26,440 bases of DNA, taken from positions 1 through 26,440 of the forward strand of contig DASZVJ010000013.1 in the NCBI GenBank assembly GCA_035547155.1. Reading direction: 5' to 3'. This stretch comes from CAZNMF01 sp035547155 (GTDB lineage: Bacteria; Acidobacteriota; Vicinamibacteria; Vicinamibacterales; SCN-69-37). Positions 1 to 10,459 of this stretch are shown here, piece by piece. A program made the translations under genes and the position numbers. The notes beneath the pieces are model-generated. The model ran no database searches. It saw only the letters and a program-made list of their open reading frames with translations, and had not been told where the DNA came from. Position 1 is the first letter of the stretch; every line of letters starts with the position of its first letter.

Positions 1-39
1 CGCCGGCGACGATGACGTCAGCGTCGAAAGACGTCGGTG

Positions 40-1338
40 TCACTGCCTGATCCACCGCAGGAGCTCCGGCAGATTCGGCGGCTTGCCCTGCATCAGCAGG
101 CCGACACGGAAGATGCGGCCGGCGGCCCAGACGAGCACCGCGGCGGTGCCGACCGTCAGCACGATCGACAACACGAGCTGCCACATTGGCGGCGGAGGCG
201 TCAGCGCGAGCCGGACCAGCATCAGAAACGGCGTCGCGGTCGGAAAGAGCGAGGCGGCGACAGCCACCGTCGAGCTCGGCGCGCGCAGCACGACGGCGGA
301 CATCAGGAGCGGCAGCGTCAGCAGAATCATGATGGGCTGCATCATCGCCTGCGAGTCCTTGAGGTCCGAGCACATCGCGCCGATGGCGATGAACACCGAT
401 CCGTAGATCAGCACCGCGCAGAGCAGGTAGAGGAGAAACCACGCGACGAGCGGCGCGCGGATGAGATCGAACTGGCCGGAGGTCACGCTGAGATAGATCC
501 CGCCGCCGAGATAGACCAGCGCGAGCAGCACCGAGATCGCCGAGACGCCCAGCAGCTTGCCGGCCAGCAGCTGCATTGGCGAGATCGACGAGATGAGCAC
601 CTCGCTGATGCGGCTCATCTTCTCTTCGACCACCGCCGTCAGCAGCTGCGGCGCGGTCGTCATGAGCGCGATGAACAGCAGATACATCAACGCGAACGGC
701 AGCAGAAACGTCTGAAGCTGGTTGACCTTGCGCGCTTCGACGATCGTGCCGTCCGCGCGCTGCTCGAACAACCCCAGCGTCGAGAGGTTCGTCGGCCGCG
801 TCAGCCGGCTGACTGCGCCGGGATCGATCGACGACGACTTGAACCGCTTGGCCGTGATCTCGTGTTCGAGCGTCGCATCGAGCCACTGCGGCAATGCGGT
901 GTACGACGGCGTCTCGGTGTAGTAGCTGATCTGATCCGCGTCGGTCCTCGTTGTGTCGAGCACCGTCGCCGGGATGTCGACGAACGCGAACAGCGACTTG
1001 TGACGCACGCGATCGGAGAGCACGACGGCGCTCACGTCGCCTGCGCCCGGCTGGTCCGCGACGCGTTCTGGCAGAAAACGTGGCCCTTTGCGGACGCCGT
1101 CGACGATGGCTTTCGCGTTGTGCTCCTCGGCCGCCGATGCCAGCGCGTCGTACAGCACGCCTGTGTGATCGATGACGGCGAAGTGATGATCGTCGACGTC
1201 GCTCTGCCGCGCCGCGAAAACCTGAAAGACGATCGACAGTCCGACGATGGCGGGCATCATCAGCAGGCCGATGATGAAGGCCTTCGTGCGGACGAGCGTG
1301 AGGAACTCGGTCGTGGCGACGACGAGGATGCGGCTCAT
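40..1338 (-). CDS. ABC-2 type exporter permease, NatB-like
   Basis: The 432-aa inner-membrane permease is the partner of the ATPase encoded just upstream, and together they should form an ABC-2 exporter. One membrane span lies near residues 16-40. A large extracytoplasmic domain follows (about 45-215), then a C-terminal bundle of about five hydrophobic spans from residue 215 onward. This one-span, big-loop, multi-span layout is typical of NatB (sodium efflux) and related drug or peptide exporters. Its ATG overlaps the end of the ATPase gene by 4 nt (ATGA), so the two are translationally coupled. The substrate cannot be read from the sequence; 'Na+' is only the name of the best-known relative. 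The gene is complete, with its stop at 40-42. Nothing can be assigned to bases 1-39 beyond it. Confidence 0.85.
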   Translation of the reverse strand: MSRILVVATTEFLTLVRTKAFIIGLLMMPAIVGLSIVFQVFAARQSDVDDHHFAVIDHTGVLYDALASAAEEHNAKAIVDGVRKGPRFLPERVADQPGAGDVSAVVLSDRVRHKSLFAFVDIPATVLDTTRTDADQISYYTETPSYTALPQWLDATLEHEITAKRFKSSSIDPGAVSRLTRPTNLSTLGLFEQRADGTIVEARKVNQLQTFLLPFALMYLLFIALMTTAPQLLTAVVEEKMSRISEVLISSISPMQLLAGKLLGVSAISVLLALVYLGGGIYLSVTSGQFDLIRAPLVAWFLLYLLCAVLIYGSVFIAIGAMCSDLKDSQAMMQPIMILLTLPLLMSAVVLRAPSSTVAVAASLFPTATPFLMLVRLALTPPPPMWQLVLSIVLTVGTAAVLVWAAGRIFRVGLLMQGKPPNLPELLRWIRQ

Positions 1339-2261
1339 GCGGGTACTCCGGCGTTACGGCGCAACTCGTCCGCCGTCGGTTTGGCGATGTCCACGAAGAT
1401 GTCGTGCAGCGAAGGCTTTTTCAGCTCGAAATGCCGGATGGCCGTGCGCGCGCTGAGCTCGTGGAGGAACGCCTGCGGATCACCCGTCACCTTGACGTCC
1501 TGGAAATTCCCCACATCGGTGAACGTCGTCACACCAGGCAGTCCGGCCAGTACGGCCGCGCCGCCGGCAGTCCGGACGCGGACGACGTCCTGACCGAACT
1601 GGGCCTGGATCTCGTCGAGCGATCCGTCGAGCACCTTGTGCCCGCGGAAGATCATGAAGATGCGATCGCAGAGCCGCTCGGCGACGCTCATATCGTGCGT
1701 GGACAGCACGATCGTCGTGCCGTCGCGGCGCAGGCTGAGCACCGCGTCGCGCAGCACGTCGGCGTTGACGGGATCGAGGCCGGAGAACGGCTCGTCGAGA
1801 ATGAGCAGCCGTGGCTTGCTGATGACCGTCGAGATGAACTGCACCTTCTGGGACATGCCTTTCGACAGCGTCTGGACCCGCTTGTCGGCGTAGTCGCGCA
1901 GCTGGAGGCGATCCAGCCAGGCCGTGATCGCGGTATCGAGCGCGGCGAGCGGCCGTCCCTTGAGCAGACCGTAGTAGCGGAGGACCTGGCGGACGGTCAT
2001 CCGCTTGTAGAGGCCGCGCTCTTCGGGCAAATAGCCGATCTCGTCGCGAATCGCCGAGCGCGCCGGCTGATCGAACACCGTCACGCGGCCGCTGTCGGGC
2101 GCGAGGATGTTCATGATCATCCGGATGGTCGTCGTCTTGCCCGAGCCGTTGGGGCCGATGAAGCCGTAGATGGCGCCTTCGGGCACGGTCAGCGTGAGCG
2201 AGGAGACCGCCGTCTGCTCCCCGAAGCGCTTGGTTACGTCGTCGAGATGGATCGCCGCCAT
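1335..2261 (-). CDS. ABC transporter ATP-binding protein, NatA-like
   Basis: The 308-aa cytoplasmic ATPase powers the adjacent permease. Visible motifs are Walker A GPNGSGKTT (36-44), the motif GYLPEERGLY in the Q-loop region (76-85), a divergent signature LSKGMSQK (132-139), Walker B LLILDEP (152-158) and the switch histidine in STHD (H189). The C-terminal ~90 residues match the small domain that follows NatA-type ATPases (DUF4162-like). That region and the LSKGMSQK signature both point to the ABC-2/NatA group rather than an importer. An AAGGA-like Shine-Dalgarno (complement of 2268-2272) lies 6 nt before the ATG. The gene is first in a two-gene minus-strand operon and is transcribed divergently from the respiratory operon, sharing the 2262-2434 spacer with it. 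Confidence 0.9.
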   Translation of the reverse strand: MAAIHLDDVTKRFGEQTAVSSLTLTVPEGAIYGFIGPNGSGKTTTIRMIMNILAPDSGRVTVFDQPARSAIRDEIGYLPEERGLYKRMTVRQVLRYYGLLKGRPLAALDTAITAWLDRLQLRDYADKRVQTLSKGMSQKVQFISTVISKPRLLILDEPFSGLDPVNADVLRDAVLSLRRDGTTIVLSTHDMSVAERLCDRIFMIFRGHKVLDGSLDEIQAQFGQDVVRVRTAGGAAVLAGLPGVTTFTDVGNFQDVKVTGDPQAFLHELSARTAIRHFELKKPSLHDIFVDIAKPTADELRRNAGVPA

Positions 2262-2334
2262 GAGCCGTCCTTGATTCTCTGCCGCGGTTCATCGGCGATT
2301 GCGCGGGTGCCGCGCGCGTCCGCCGGACATTGAT

Positions 2335-2369
2335 TTGACAAGATTGTGAAACGTTTCACATCATATATG
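2335..2369 (+). promoter_or_regulatory. Putative promoter of the act-cox operon
   Basis: A consensus -35 box TTGACA (2335-2340) is followed at an 18-nt spacing by CATCAT (2359-2364), a 4/6 match to TATAAT. A second AT-rich candidate, TATATG, sits at 2364-2369, but its spacing of 23 is too long for this -35. This is the only AT-rich patch in the 173-nt divergent spacer. It would give a leader of roughly 60 nt before actA. Divergent minus-strand promoter elements for the ABC operon must also lie in this spacer, but I could not identify them. The -10 assignment is weak. Confidence 0.45.
2345..2360. promoter_or_regulatory. Perfect 16-bp palindromic operator (CRP- or LacI-like)
   Basis: The sequence TGTGAAACGTTTCACA is a perfect inverted repeat. 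It equals the CRP consensus TGTGA-N6-TCACA exactly. Its AAACGTTT core is also the hallmark of LacI/GalR-family operators, so the sequence alone cannot choose between the two families. It lies between the proposed -35 and -10 boxes, where binding would most simply repress act-cox transcription. It could act on the divergent ABC operon as well. No regulator gene is encoded in the window. Confidence 0.6.
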
Positions 2370-2434
2370 CGCTTTTCGGGACCCGCCCGGCCCCGGAGAG
2401 CGCAGCCGCCTCGGCCGCGTTCGCTGTCATTCCT

Positions 2435-3094
2435 ATGAGCCAGATTTTTCCCCGCAGTGCCAACGCCATCGCCAAGTCGAGTCTGGCCGTCGTTCCGGTG
2501 GTCGTGCTCCTTCTTGGCTGGGTCGTCTATACGTTGATGTACTCGTCGTGGGCGACGAAGCAGAACGAGGTCGTCGAACAGCCGATTCAGTTCAGCCACG
2601 CGCACCATGCGGGCGGTGAAGGCTTCGATTGCCGCTACTGCCATACGTCGGTCGAGCAGTCGGCGTTCGCCGGCATCCCGCCGACCAAGACGTGCATGAA
2701 CTGTCATTCGCAGATCTGGACCAACGCGCCGATGCTGGAGCCGGTCCGCGCGAGCCTGCGCGACAACAAGCCGCTCGAGTGGACGCGGGTCAACGACCTT
2801 CCCGATTTCGTCTATTTCAGCCACAAGATTCACATCCATCAGGGCGTCGGCTGTGCGACCTGCCATGGCCGCGTCGACAAGATGCCGTTGATGGTCCAGG
2901 CGGCGCCGCTGCTCATGGGCTGGTGCCTCGATTGCCATCGTGCGCCCGAGAAGTATCTGCGACCGAGGGACGAAGTGTTCAACATGGCGTACGAGGCGCC
3001 GGCGAACCAGCTGGAGCTGGGCCGGCAGTTGAAGGCGGAGTACCACGTGGCGAGCGTCGAGCATCTCACGAGCTGCTCGGTCTGCCACCGCTGA
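2435..3094 (+). CDS. actA: Alternative complex III subunit ActA, pentaheme cytochrome c
   Basis: The 219-aa membrane-anchored periplasmic cytochrome carries one N-terminal membrane span (about 16-37) and five CXXCH heme-c motifs: CRYCH 66-70, CMNCH 87-91, CATCH 140-144, CLDCH 164-168 and CSVCH 214-218. Five hemes and about 220 residues is the usual ActA form. In alternative complex III the ActA hemes relay electrons from the iron-sulfur subunit toward the oxidase. It is the first gene of the operon and sits about 65 nt downstream of the putative promoter. No clear Shine-Dalgarno is seen before this ATG, but the hydrophobic span follows it directly and the next in-frame starts would cut into that span. 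It lies 61 nt before actB. Confidence 0.93.
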   Translation: MSQIFPRSANAIAKSSLAVVPVVVLLLGWVVYTLMYSSWATKQNEVVEQPIQFSHAHHAGGEGFDCRYCHTSVEQSAFAGIPPTKTCMNCHSQIWTNAPMLEPVRASLRDNKPLEWTRVNDLPDFVYFSHKIHIHQGVGCATCHGRVDKMPLMVQAAPLLMGWCLDCHRAPEKYLRPRDEVFNMAYEAPANQLELGRQLKAEYHVASVEHLTSCSVCHR

Positions 3095-3155
3095 GGCGTC
3101 GCTCGGCCGGAATGGCCATTTGGCGGGCCTCGTGGCCGCGCCGTGCTGATATCCC

Positions 3156-6176
<3,021 letters not shown>

Positions 6177-6203
6177 CGCGACCGGAGTCGAACGGAGCGA
6201 TTC

Positions 6204-7604
6204 GTGAACGAGTCTCAATATCCCGAAGGCGATTTTCGCGCCCCGCTGCCGCTCATCGGGCCGGGGCAGAACGCCCGGACGATCACCGACAAGCTGACGT
6301 CGGTCGTGCTCACGCCCCACACGCCGCTGGCGTGGTTCGTGGTGATGGGGATCGGCTTCACGCTGGTGATGGCGCTGATGGTGTCGATCACCTATCTGTT
6401 CGCCAAGGGCATCGGCATCTGGGGCACGAACATCCCGGTTGGCTGGGCGTTCCCGATCATCAACTTCGTCTGGTGGATCGGCATCGGCCACGCCGGCACG
6501 CTGATCTCGGCGATTCTGCTGCTCTTCAAGCAGGACTGGCGCAACTCGATCAACCGGTTCGCCGAGGCGATGACGCTCTTCGCCGTGGCCTGCGCGGCGA
6601 TCTTCCCCGTCATCCACACCGGCCGTCCGTGGCTCGCGGCGTACTGGCTCTTCCCGTACCCGAACACGATGACGATCTGGCCGAACTTCCGCAGCCCGCT
6701 GATCTGGGACGTGTTCGCGGTGTCGACCTACGGCCTGGTCTCCGCGCTGTTCTGGTTCATCGGGCTGATCCCCGACCTGGCGACGTTCCGTGACAAGACC
6801 GAGAGCCCGATCCTCCAGCGCGTCTACGGCATGCTCGCGCTCGGCTGGCGCGGATCGGCGAAGCACTGGGCGCGCTACGAGCATGCGTTTCTGCTGCTGG
6901 CCGGCATCTCGACGCCGCTCGTGCTGTCGGTGCACACCGTCGTGAGCTTCGACTTCGCGGTTGGCATCATCCCCGGCTGGCACGCGACGATCTTTCCGCC
7001 CTACTTCGTCGCCGGCGCGATCTACGCCGGCTTCGCGATGGTGCTGACGCTCGCCATTCCGCTGCGCGTGCTCTACGGGCTGCAGGACTACATCACGATG
7101 CGGCACCTCGAGAACATGGGCAAGATCATGCTCGTGACCGGGCTCGTCGTGATCTACGGCTACAGCTGCGAGGCGTTCTTCGCGTGGTACAGCGGCAATC
7201 CGTACGAGCGGTTCATGATGTACAACCGCATCATCGGCGGGCCGTACAACTGGGCGTACTGGGTCCTGCTGCTCTGCAACTTCCTCGTGCCGCAGATCAT
7301 GTGGTCGAAGCGGATGCGGCGGAACGTGTGGGCGCTGTTCACGGCGGCGATGTTCGTCAACGTCGGCATGTGGCTCGAGCGCTTCGTCATCATCGTGACG
7401 AGCCTCCACCGCGACTTCCTGCCCTCGTCGTGGGAGATGTACCGGCCGACGATCTGGGACTTCTCGACGTTCTTCGGCACCGTCGGGCTGTTCATCACGC
7501 TGATGTTCCTGTTCGTTCGCGTGCTGCCGATGATTTCCGTGTTCGAGATGCGGACGCTCGTGCCCGACGCCCGCGTCAAGTCCCCTGAAGGAGGCGCGCA
7601 CTGA
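6204..7604 (+). CDS. actC: Alternative complex III subunit ActC, NrfD-like quinol-binding membrane protein
   Basis: This 466-aa polytopic protein of the NrfD/PsrC family has about ten membrane spans. It is the expected quinol-oxidising membrane subunit next to ActB. Residues H138 (in HTGRPW), D169 (in WDVF) and D250 (in SFDFAV) sit about where published ACIII structures place quinol-pocket or proton-path residues. That correspondence is from memory, not from an alignment. The start is GTG, preceded by GGAG at 6194-6197. The stop overlaps actD by one base (TGATG), so the two are coupled. ActF, further down the operon, is its paralogue. Confidence 0.93.
   Translation: MNESQYPEGDFRAPLPLIGPGQNARTITDKLTSVVLTPHTPLAWFVVMGIGFTLVMALMVSITYLFAKGIGIWGTNIPVGWAFPIINFVWWIGIGHAGTLISAILLLFKQDWRNSINRFAEAMTLFAVACAAIFPVIHTGRPWLAAYWLFPYPNTMTIWPNFRSPLIWDVFAVSTYGLVSALFWFIGLIPDLATFRDKTESPILQRVYGMLALGWRGSAKHWARYEHAFLLLAGISTPLVLSVHTVVSFDFAVGIIPGWHATIFPPYFVAGAIYAGFAMVLTLAIPLRVLYGLQDYITMRHLENMGKIMLVTGLVVIYGYSCEAFFAWYSGNPYERFMMYNRIIGGPYNWAYWVLLLCNFLVPQIMWSKRMRRNVWALFTAAMFVNVGMWLERFVIIVTSLHRDFLPSSWEMYRPTIWDFSTFFGTVGLFITLMFLFVRVLPMISVFEMRTLVPDARVKSPEGGAH
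7588..7594 (+). promoter_or_regulatory. Strong Shine-Dalgarno for actD
   Basis: AAGGAGG lies inside the last codons of actC, 9 nt before the actD ATG at 7604. It is one of the best ribosome-binding sites in the operon. It supports that start and the one-base stop/start overlap. Confidence 0.75.
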
Positions 7605-8152
7605 TGGCGCACGCCGCTACGTCTCCCGCGCTCTACGGGCTGCTCGCCGAATTCGACTCGGCGCAGGCGCTGCTCGACGCCGCCAAGCAGGTGCATGCGT
7701 CCGGCTACACGAAAGCGGACGCCTTCTCACCGCTGCCGATTCACGGTCTCGCCGAAGCGCTCGGCTTCCACGAACGCCGGATCTCGCCGCTCGTGCTGTG
7801 CGGCGGCATCGTCGGCGCGCTCGCGGGCTACGGTCTGGAGTACTGGACGCAGGTCATCGCGTATCCGATGAACATCGGCGGCCGGCCGTTCCATTCGTGG
7901 GTCGCGTTCATTCCGCCCGCGTTCGAGACGACGATTCTGTTCTCCGCGTTCACGGCGGGTCTGTCGATGCTCGCGATGAACGGGCTGCCGCAACCGTACC
8001 ATCCGGTGTTCAACGCCAAGCGGTTCGCACGCGCCAGCCAGGACGCGTACTTCCTCGTGATCGAGGCCGCGGATCCGCGCTTCGACCTCGAGCAGACGGG
8101 CGCGTTTCTCGCCGGGCTGCACGCTCGTGAGGTGGTGACCCTTGATGAGTAA
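7604..8152 (+). CDS. actD: Alternative complex III subunit ActD (DUF3341)
   Basis: The 182-aa membrane protein matches ActD in size, position and composition. A soluble N-terminal region with an early LYGLLAEFDS motif is followed by two membrane spans (about 62-84 and 98-124) and a soluble C-terminal tail. In the family, ActD is a structural subunit without cofactors that sits beside ActC. No catalytic residues are recognisable. It overlaps actC by 1 nt and the probable actE start by 8 nt, so it is made in step with both. Confidence 0.9.
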   Translation: MAHAATSPALYGLLAEFDSAQALLDAAKQVHASGYTKADAFSPLPIHGLAEALGFHERRISPLVLCGGIVGALAGYGLEYWTQVIAYPMNIGGRPFHSWVAFIPPAFETTILFSAFTAGLSMLAMNGLPQPYHPVFNAKRFARASQDAYFLVIEAADPRFDLEQTGAFLAGLHAREVVTLDE

Positions 8153-8762
8153 GCGGATGGGGGAGTTGGCCGGCCTGCTCCTGCTCGTCGGCGGGCTGGC
8201 GGGATGCCGCCAGGACATGCACGACGCGCCGCGCTACGACCCGTACGAAGCGAGCGCCGTGTTCCCGAACGGATCGTCGGCGCGGCCGCTCGTCGAGGGC
8301 ACGGTCGCGCGCTCCGATGTGCTCGACGACGACCTGCTGACCACGGGCAAGATCAACGGCCAGGTGGCCGACGAGTTCCCGTTCCCGATCACGCGCGCGG
8401 ATCTCGATCGCGGCCAGGAGCGCTTCAACATCTACTGCTCGCCGTGCCACGGGCGCACCGGCGAAGGCAACGGGATGGTCGTGCAGCGCGGCTATCGCCA
8501 GCCGCCGTCGTACCACATCGATCGCCTCCGGCAGGCGCCGGTCGGACACTTCTTCGACGTGATGACCAACGGCTTCGGCGTGATGCCCGACTATCGCACG
8601 CAGGTCCCGACGGCGGATCGGTGGCGCATCGCGGCGTACATCCGCGCGCTGCAGCTCACCGAGCACGGCGCGGTCACGGACGTGCCCGCGGCGGATCTGC
8701 AGAAGCTCCAGAATCCTGAGACGCCCGCGGCCGAGGCGCCCGCGGCGACGGAGGCACATTGA
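8145..8762 (+). CDS. actE: Alternative complex III subunit ActE, monoheme cytochrome c lipoprotein
   Basis: The 205-aa exported cytochrome has a lipoprotein signal peptide (about 5-20) ending in the lipobox LAGC with C21. One heme motif, CSPCH, lies at 98-102, and M147 in GVMPDY is a plausible axial ligand. Family knowledge: ActE carries the monoheme of ACIII and lies near the exit to the oxidase. A TTG directly precedes the ATG (TTGATGAG). I chose the ATG at 8145 over TTG at 8142 because ATG is favoured and the protein differs by one residue only. The first ~70 residues between lipobox and heme domain are low in recognisable features. The stop overlaps actF. Confidence 0.9.
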   Translation: MSKRMGELAGLLLLVGGLAGCRQDMHDAPRYDPYEASAVFPNGSSARPLVEGTVARSDVLDDDLLTTGKINGQVADEFPFPITRADLDRGQERFNIYCSPCHGRTGEGNGMVVQRGYRQPPSYHIDRLRQAPVGHFFDVMTNGFGVMPDYRTQVPTADRWRIAAYIRALQLTEHGAVTDVPAADLQKLQNPETPAAEAPAATEAH

Positions 8763-9973
8763 TGAGCGTGGGCGGTCACAACGACGCGGACCTGCTGGCA
8801 GCGCCGCCGGCCGACATCATCGCGCGGCTGCGGTCGCGGACGATCGCCGTCGGCGCGATCGGCCTCGTGCTGTCGGCCGTGGGCTACGCGATGAAGGGCG
8901 AAGCGTTCTGGCAGTCGTACCTCATCGCGTACTACTTCTGGATCGGCCTGACGATCGGATCGATGGCCGTGCTGATGGTGCAGTACCTCAGCGGCGGCGC
9001 GTGGGGGCTGGTCGGCCGGCGCATCTTCGAGGCGGGCACGCGCACGCTGCCGCTGATGGCCGTGCTGTTCATCCCGATCGCGCTGAAGATGACCACGCTC
9101 TACTCGTGGGCGCGGCCCGAAGCGCTGCACGACGAGGGCATCCAGGCCAAGGCGCTCTACCTGAATCCGAAGTTCTTCGTGCTGCGCGCGGTGCTGTACT
9201 TCGTGATCTGGGGCATCTTCATCTTCCTGCTCAACAAGTGGTCGCGCGAGCAGGACACGCAGCCGACGCAGCTGCCCGGTCCGCTCGATCGCCGCTCGCG
9301 CGTGCTGTCCGGTCCAGGGCTCGTCGTCTACGTGTTGACGATCACGTTCATGTCCGTCGACTGGGTGATGTCGCTCGACCCGCACTGGTCGTCGACGATC
9401 TTCGGCGTGCTCACGCTCGGCGGCCAGGGCCTGTCGACGCTCGCGTTCACGTTGATCGTCCTGTCGGCATTCGTGAAGCACCGGCCGCTGGCCGGCGTGG
9501 TGAGCACGGAGAACATCCACGATCTCGCCAAGCTCATGTTCGCGTTCGTGCTGCTGTGGGCGTACTTCTCGGTGTCGCAGCTCATCATCATCTGGTCCGG
9601 CAACCTGCCGGAGGAGATCCCGTTCTATCTCGAGCGCCTGAACGGCCCGTGGGCGCCGATCAGCATCCTCGTGCTCGTCGGCCAGTTTGTGCTGCCGTTC
9701 CTGCTGCTGCTCTCGCGCGGCTTGAAGCAGGACCCGATGAAGGTCCGCTGGATCGCGTTCCTGATCATCGTCATGCGCATCGTGGACATCACGTGGACGA
9801 TCGCGCCGGTCTTCCGGCACGAAGGATCGACGCTGTCGTGGCTCGATTTCGCGGTGACGGCCGCGATGGGCGGCCTGTGGCTGACGTACTTCTGGCGCAA
9901 CCTGGCCGGCCGGGCGATGCTGCCGGCGCACGATCCGTATTTCAAGGAAGCGATGGCTCATGGCGGACACTAA
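8762..9973 (+). CDS. actF: Alternative complex III subunit ActF, NrfD-like membrane protein
   Basis: The 403-aa polytopic membrane protein has about ten spans and is the paralogue of ActC. In ACIII, ActC and ActF form a pseudo-symmetric pair. ActF is usually held to bind no quinol but may contribute a proton path. The ATG at 8762 shares one base with the actE stop. A TTG directly in front gives the same TTGATGAG junction as at actE, so a start at 8759 cannot be excluded. The C-terminal tail overlaps the next gene by 14 nt. The length is close to the usual ~400 residues. Confidence 0.9.
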   Translation: MSVGGHNDADLLAAPPADIIARLRSRTIAVGAIGLVLSAVGYAMKGEAFWQSYLIAYYFWIGLTIGSMAVLMVQYLSGGAWGLVGRRIFEAGTRTLPLMAVLFIPIALKMTTLYSWARPEALHDEGIQAKALYLNPKFFVLRAVLYFVIWGIFIFLLNKWSREQDTQPTQLPGPLDRRSRVLSGPGLVVYVLTITFMSVDWVMSLDPHWSSTIFGVLTLGGQGLSTLAFTLIVLSAFVKHRPLAGVVSTENIHDLAKLMFAFVLLWAYFSVSQLIIIWSGNLPEEIPFYLERLNGPWAPISILVLVGQFVLPFLLLLSRGLKQDPMKVRWIAFLIIVMRIVDITWTIAPVFRHEGSTLSWLDFAVTAAMGGLWLTYFWRNLAGRAMLPAHDPYFKEAMAHGGH

Positions 9974-10430
9974 GCACCCGCATGCACCGGCCGCCGTGCC
10001 GGTCGAAGGCGACGGCGTCCACTACGCCGGCCTCTTCTGGTTCGTCGTCGTGCTCGTCGCGACGGTCGTGTTCTGCGAAGTCTTCGTCTGGGGCATGTTC
10101 AAGTTCGTCCTCGTGCCGCATCGCGTCGAGGCGGGCGTCTCCGCGCCGCTCGCGGCCGCGGCGGAGATGCCGGCGGTCAAGGACGGGCGCGTTGCGACGG
10201 GCCTGGCCACGCCGCCGCAGCCCGGACTGAACGTCGACGAGCCCACGGTGCTGAAGGCCTTCCGCGACCAGGAAGAGCATCAGTTGCACACGTACGGATG
10301 GATCGATCAGGGCAATCAGGTCGTCCGGTTGCCGATCGAGCGCGCGAAGGAGCTGCTGCTCCAGCGTGGATTGCCGGTGCGTCCGGCGAGCACGCCGGCA
10401 CCGGCCGCGCCGGCTGCCGCGGTGAAGTAA
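9960..10430 (+). CDS. Uncharacterised single-span membrane protein in the act-cox operon
   Basis: The 156-aa protein has no function I can name. One membrane span (about 23-48) separates a short, Ala/Pro/His-rich N-terminus from a soluble region. That region holds a striking block at about 89-130 with DQEEHQLHTYGWID, then VVRLPIERAKELL. The tail is low-complexity Pro/Ala. As I recall, similar YGWxD...IPIxRA proteins recur next to SCO and cox genes in other phyla, annotated as hypothetical. The gene starts inside actF (14-nt overlap) and precedes SCO, so it is made together with the respiratory complexes. It could be a small accessory subunit bridging ACIII and the oxidase, or an assembly factor. 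I see no cysteine pair or heme motif in it. Confidence 0.85.
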   Translation: MADTKHPHAPAAVPVEGDGVHYAGLFWFVVVLVATVVFCEVFVWGMFKFVLVPHRVEAGVSAPLAAAAEMPAVKDGRVATGLATPPQPGLNVDEPTVLKAFRDQEEHQLHTYGWIDQGNQVVRLPIERAKELLLQRGLPVRPASTPAPAAPAAAVK

Positions 10431-10459
10431 CCCGCGGACGACGGAAAGAGGAACGAGTC

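Noticed and set aside
14..36. TGACGTCA palindrome and a second GACGTC near the window edge
   Set aside because: Too short and too close to the edge to judge, and CG-rich short palindromes are frequent in this DNA.
3095..3155. GGCC-rich inverted repeats between actA and actB
   Set aside because: Stems are only 4-5 bp and could arise by composition; an operon-internal regulatory hairpin is not supported.
10298..10459. In-frame N-terminal extension of the SCO gene
   Set aside because: It reads the 3' part of the 156-aa gene in another frame, and the true signal peptide begins at the ATG at 10460 behind a ribosome site.
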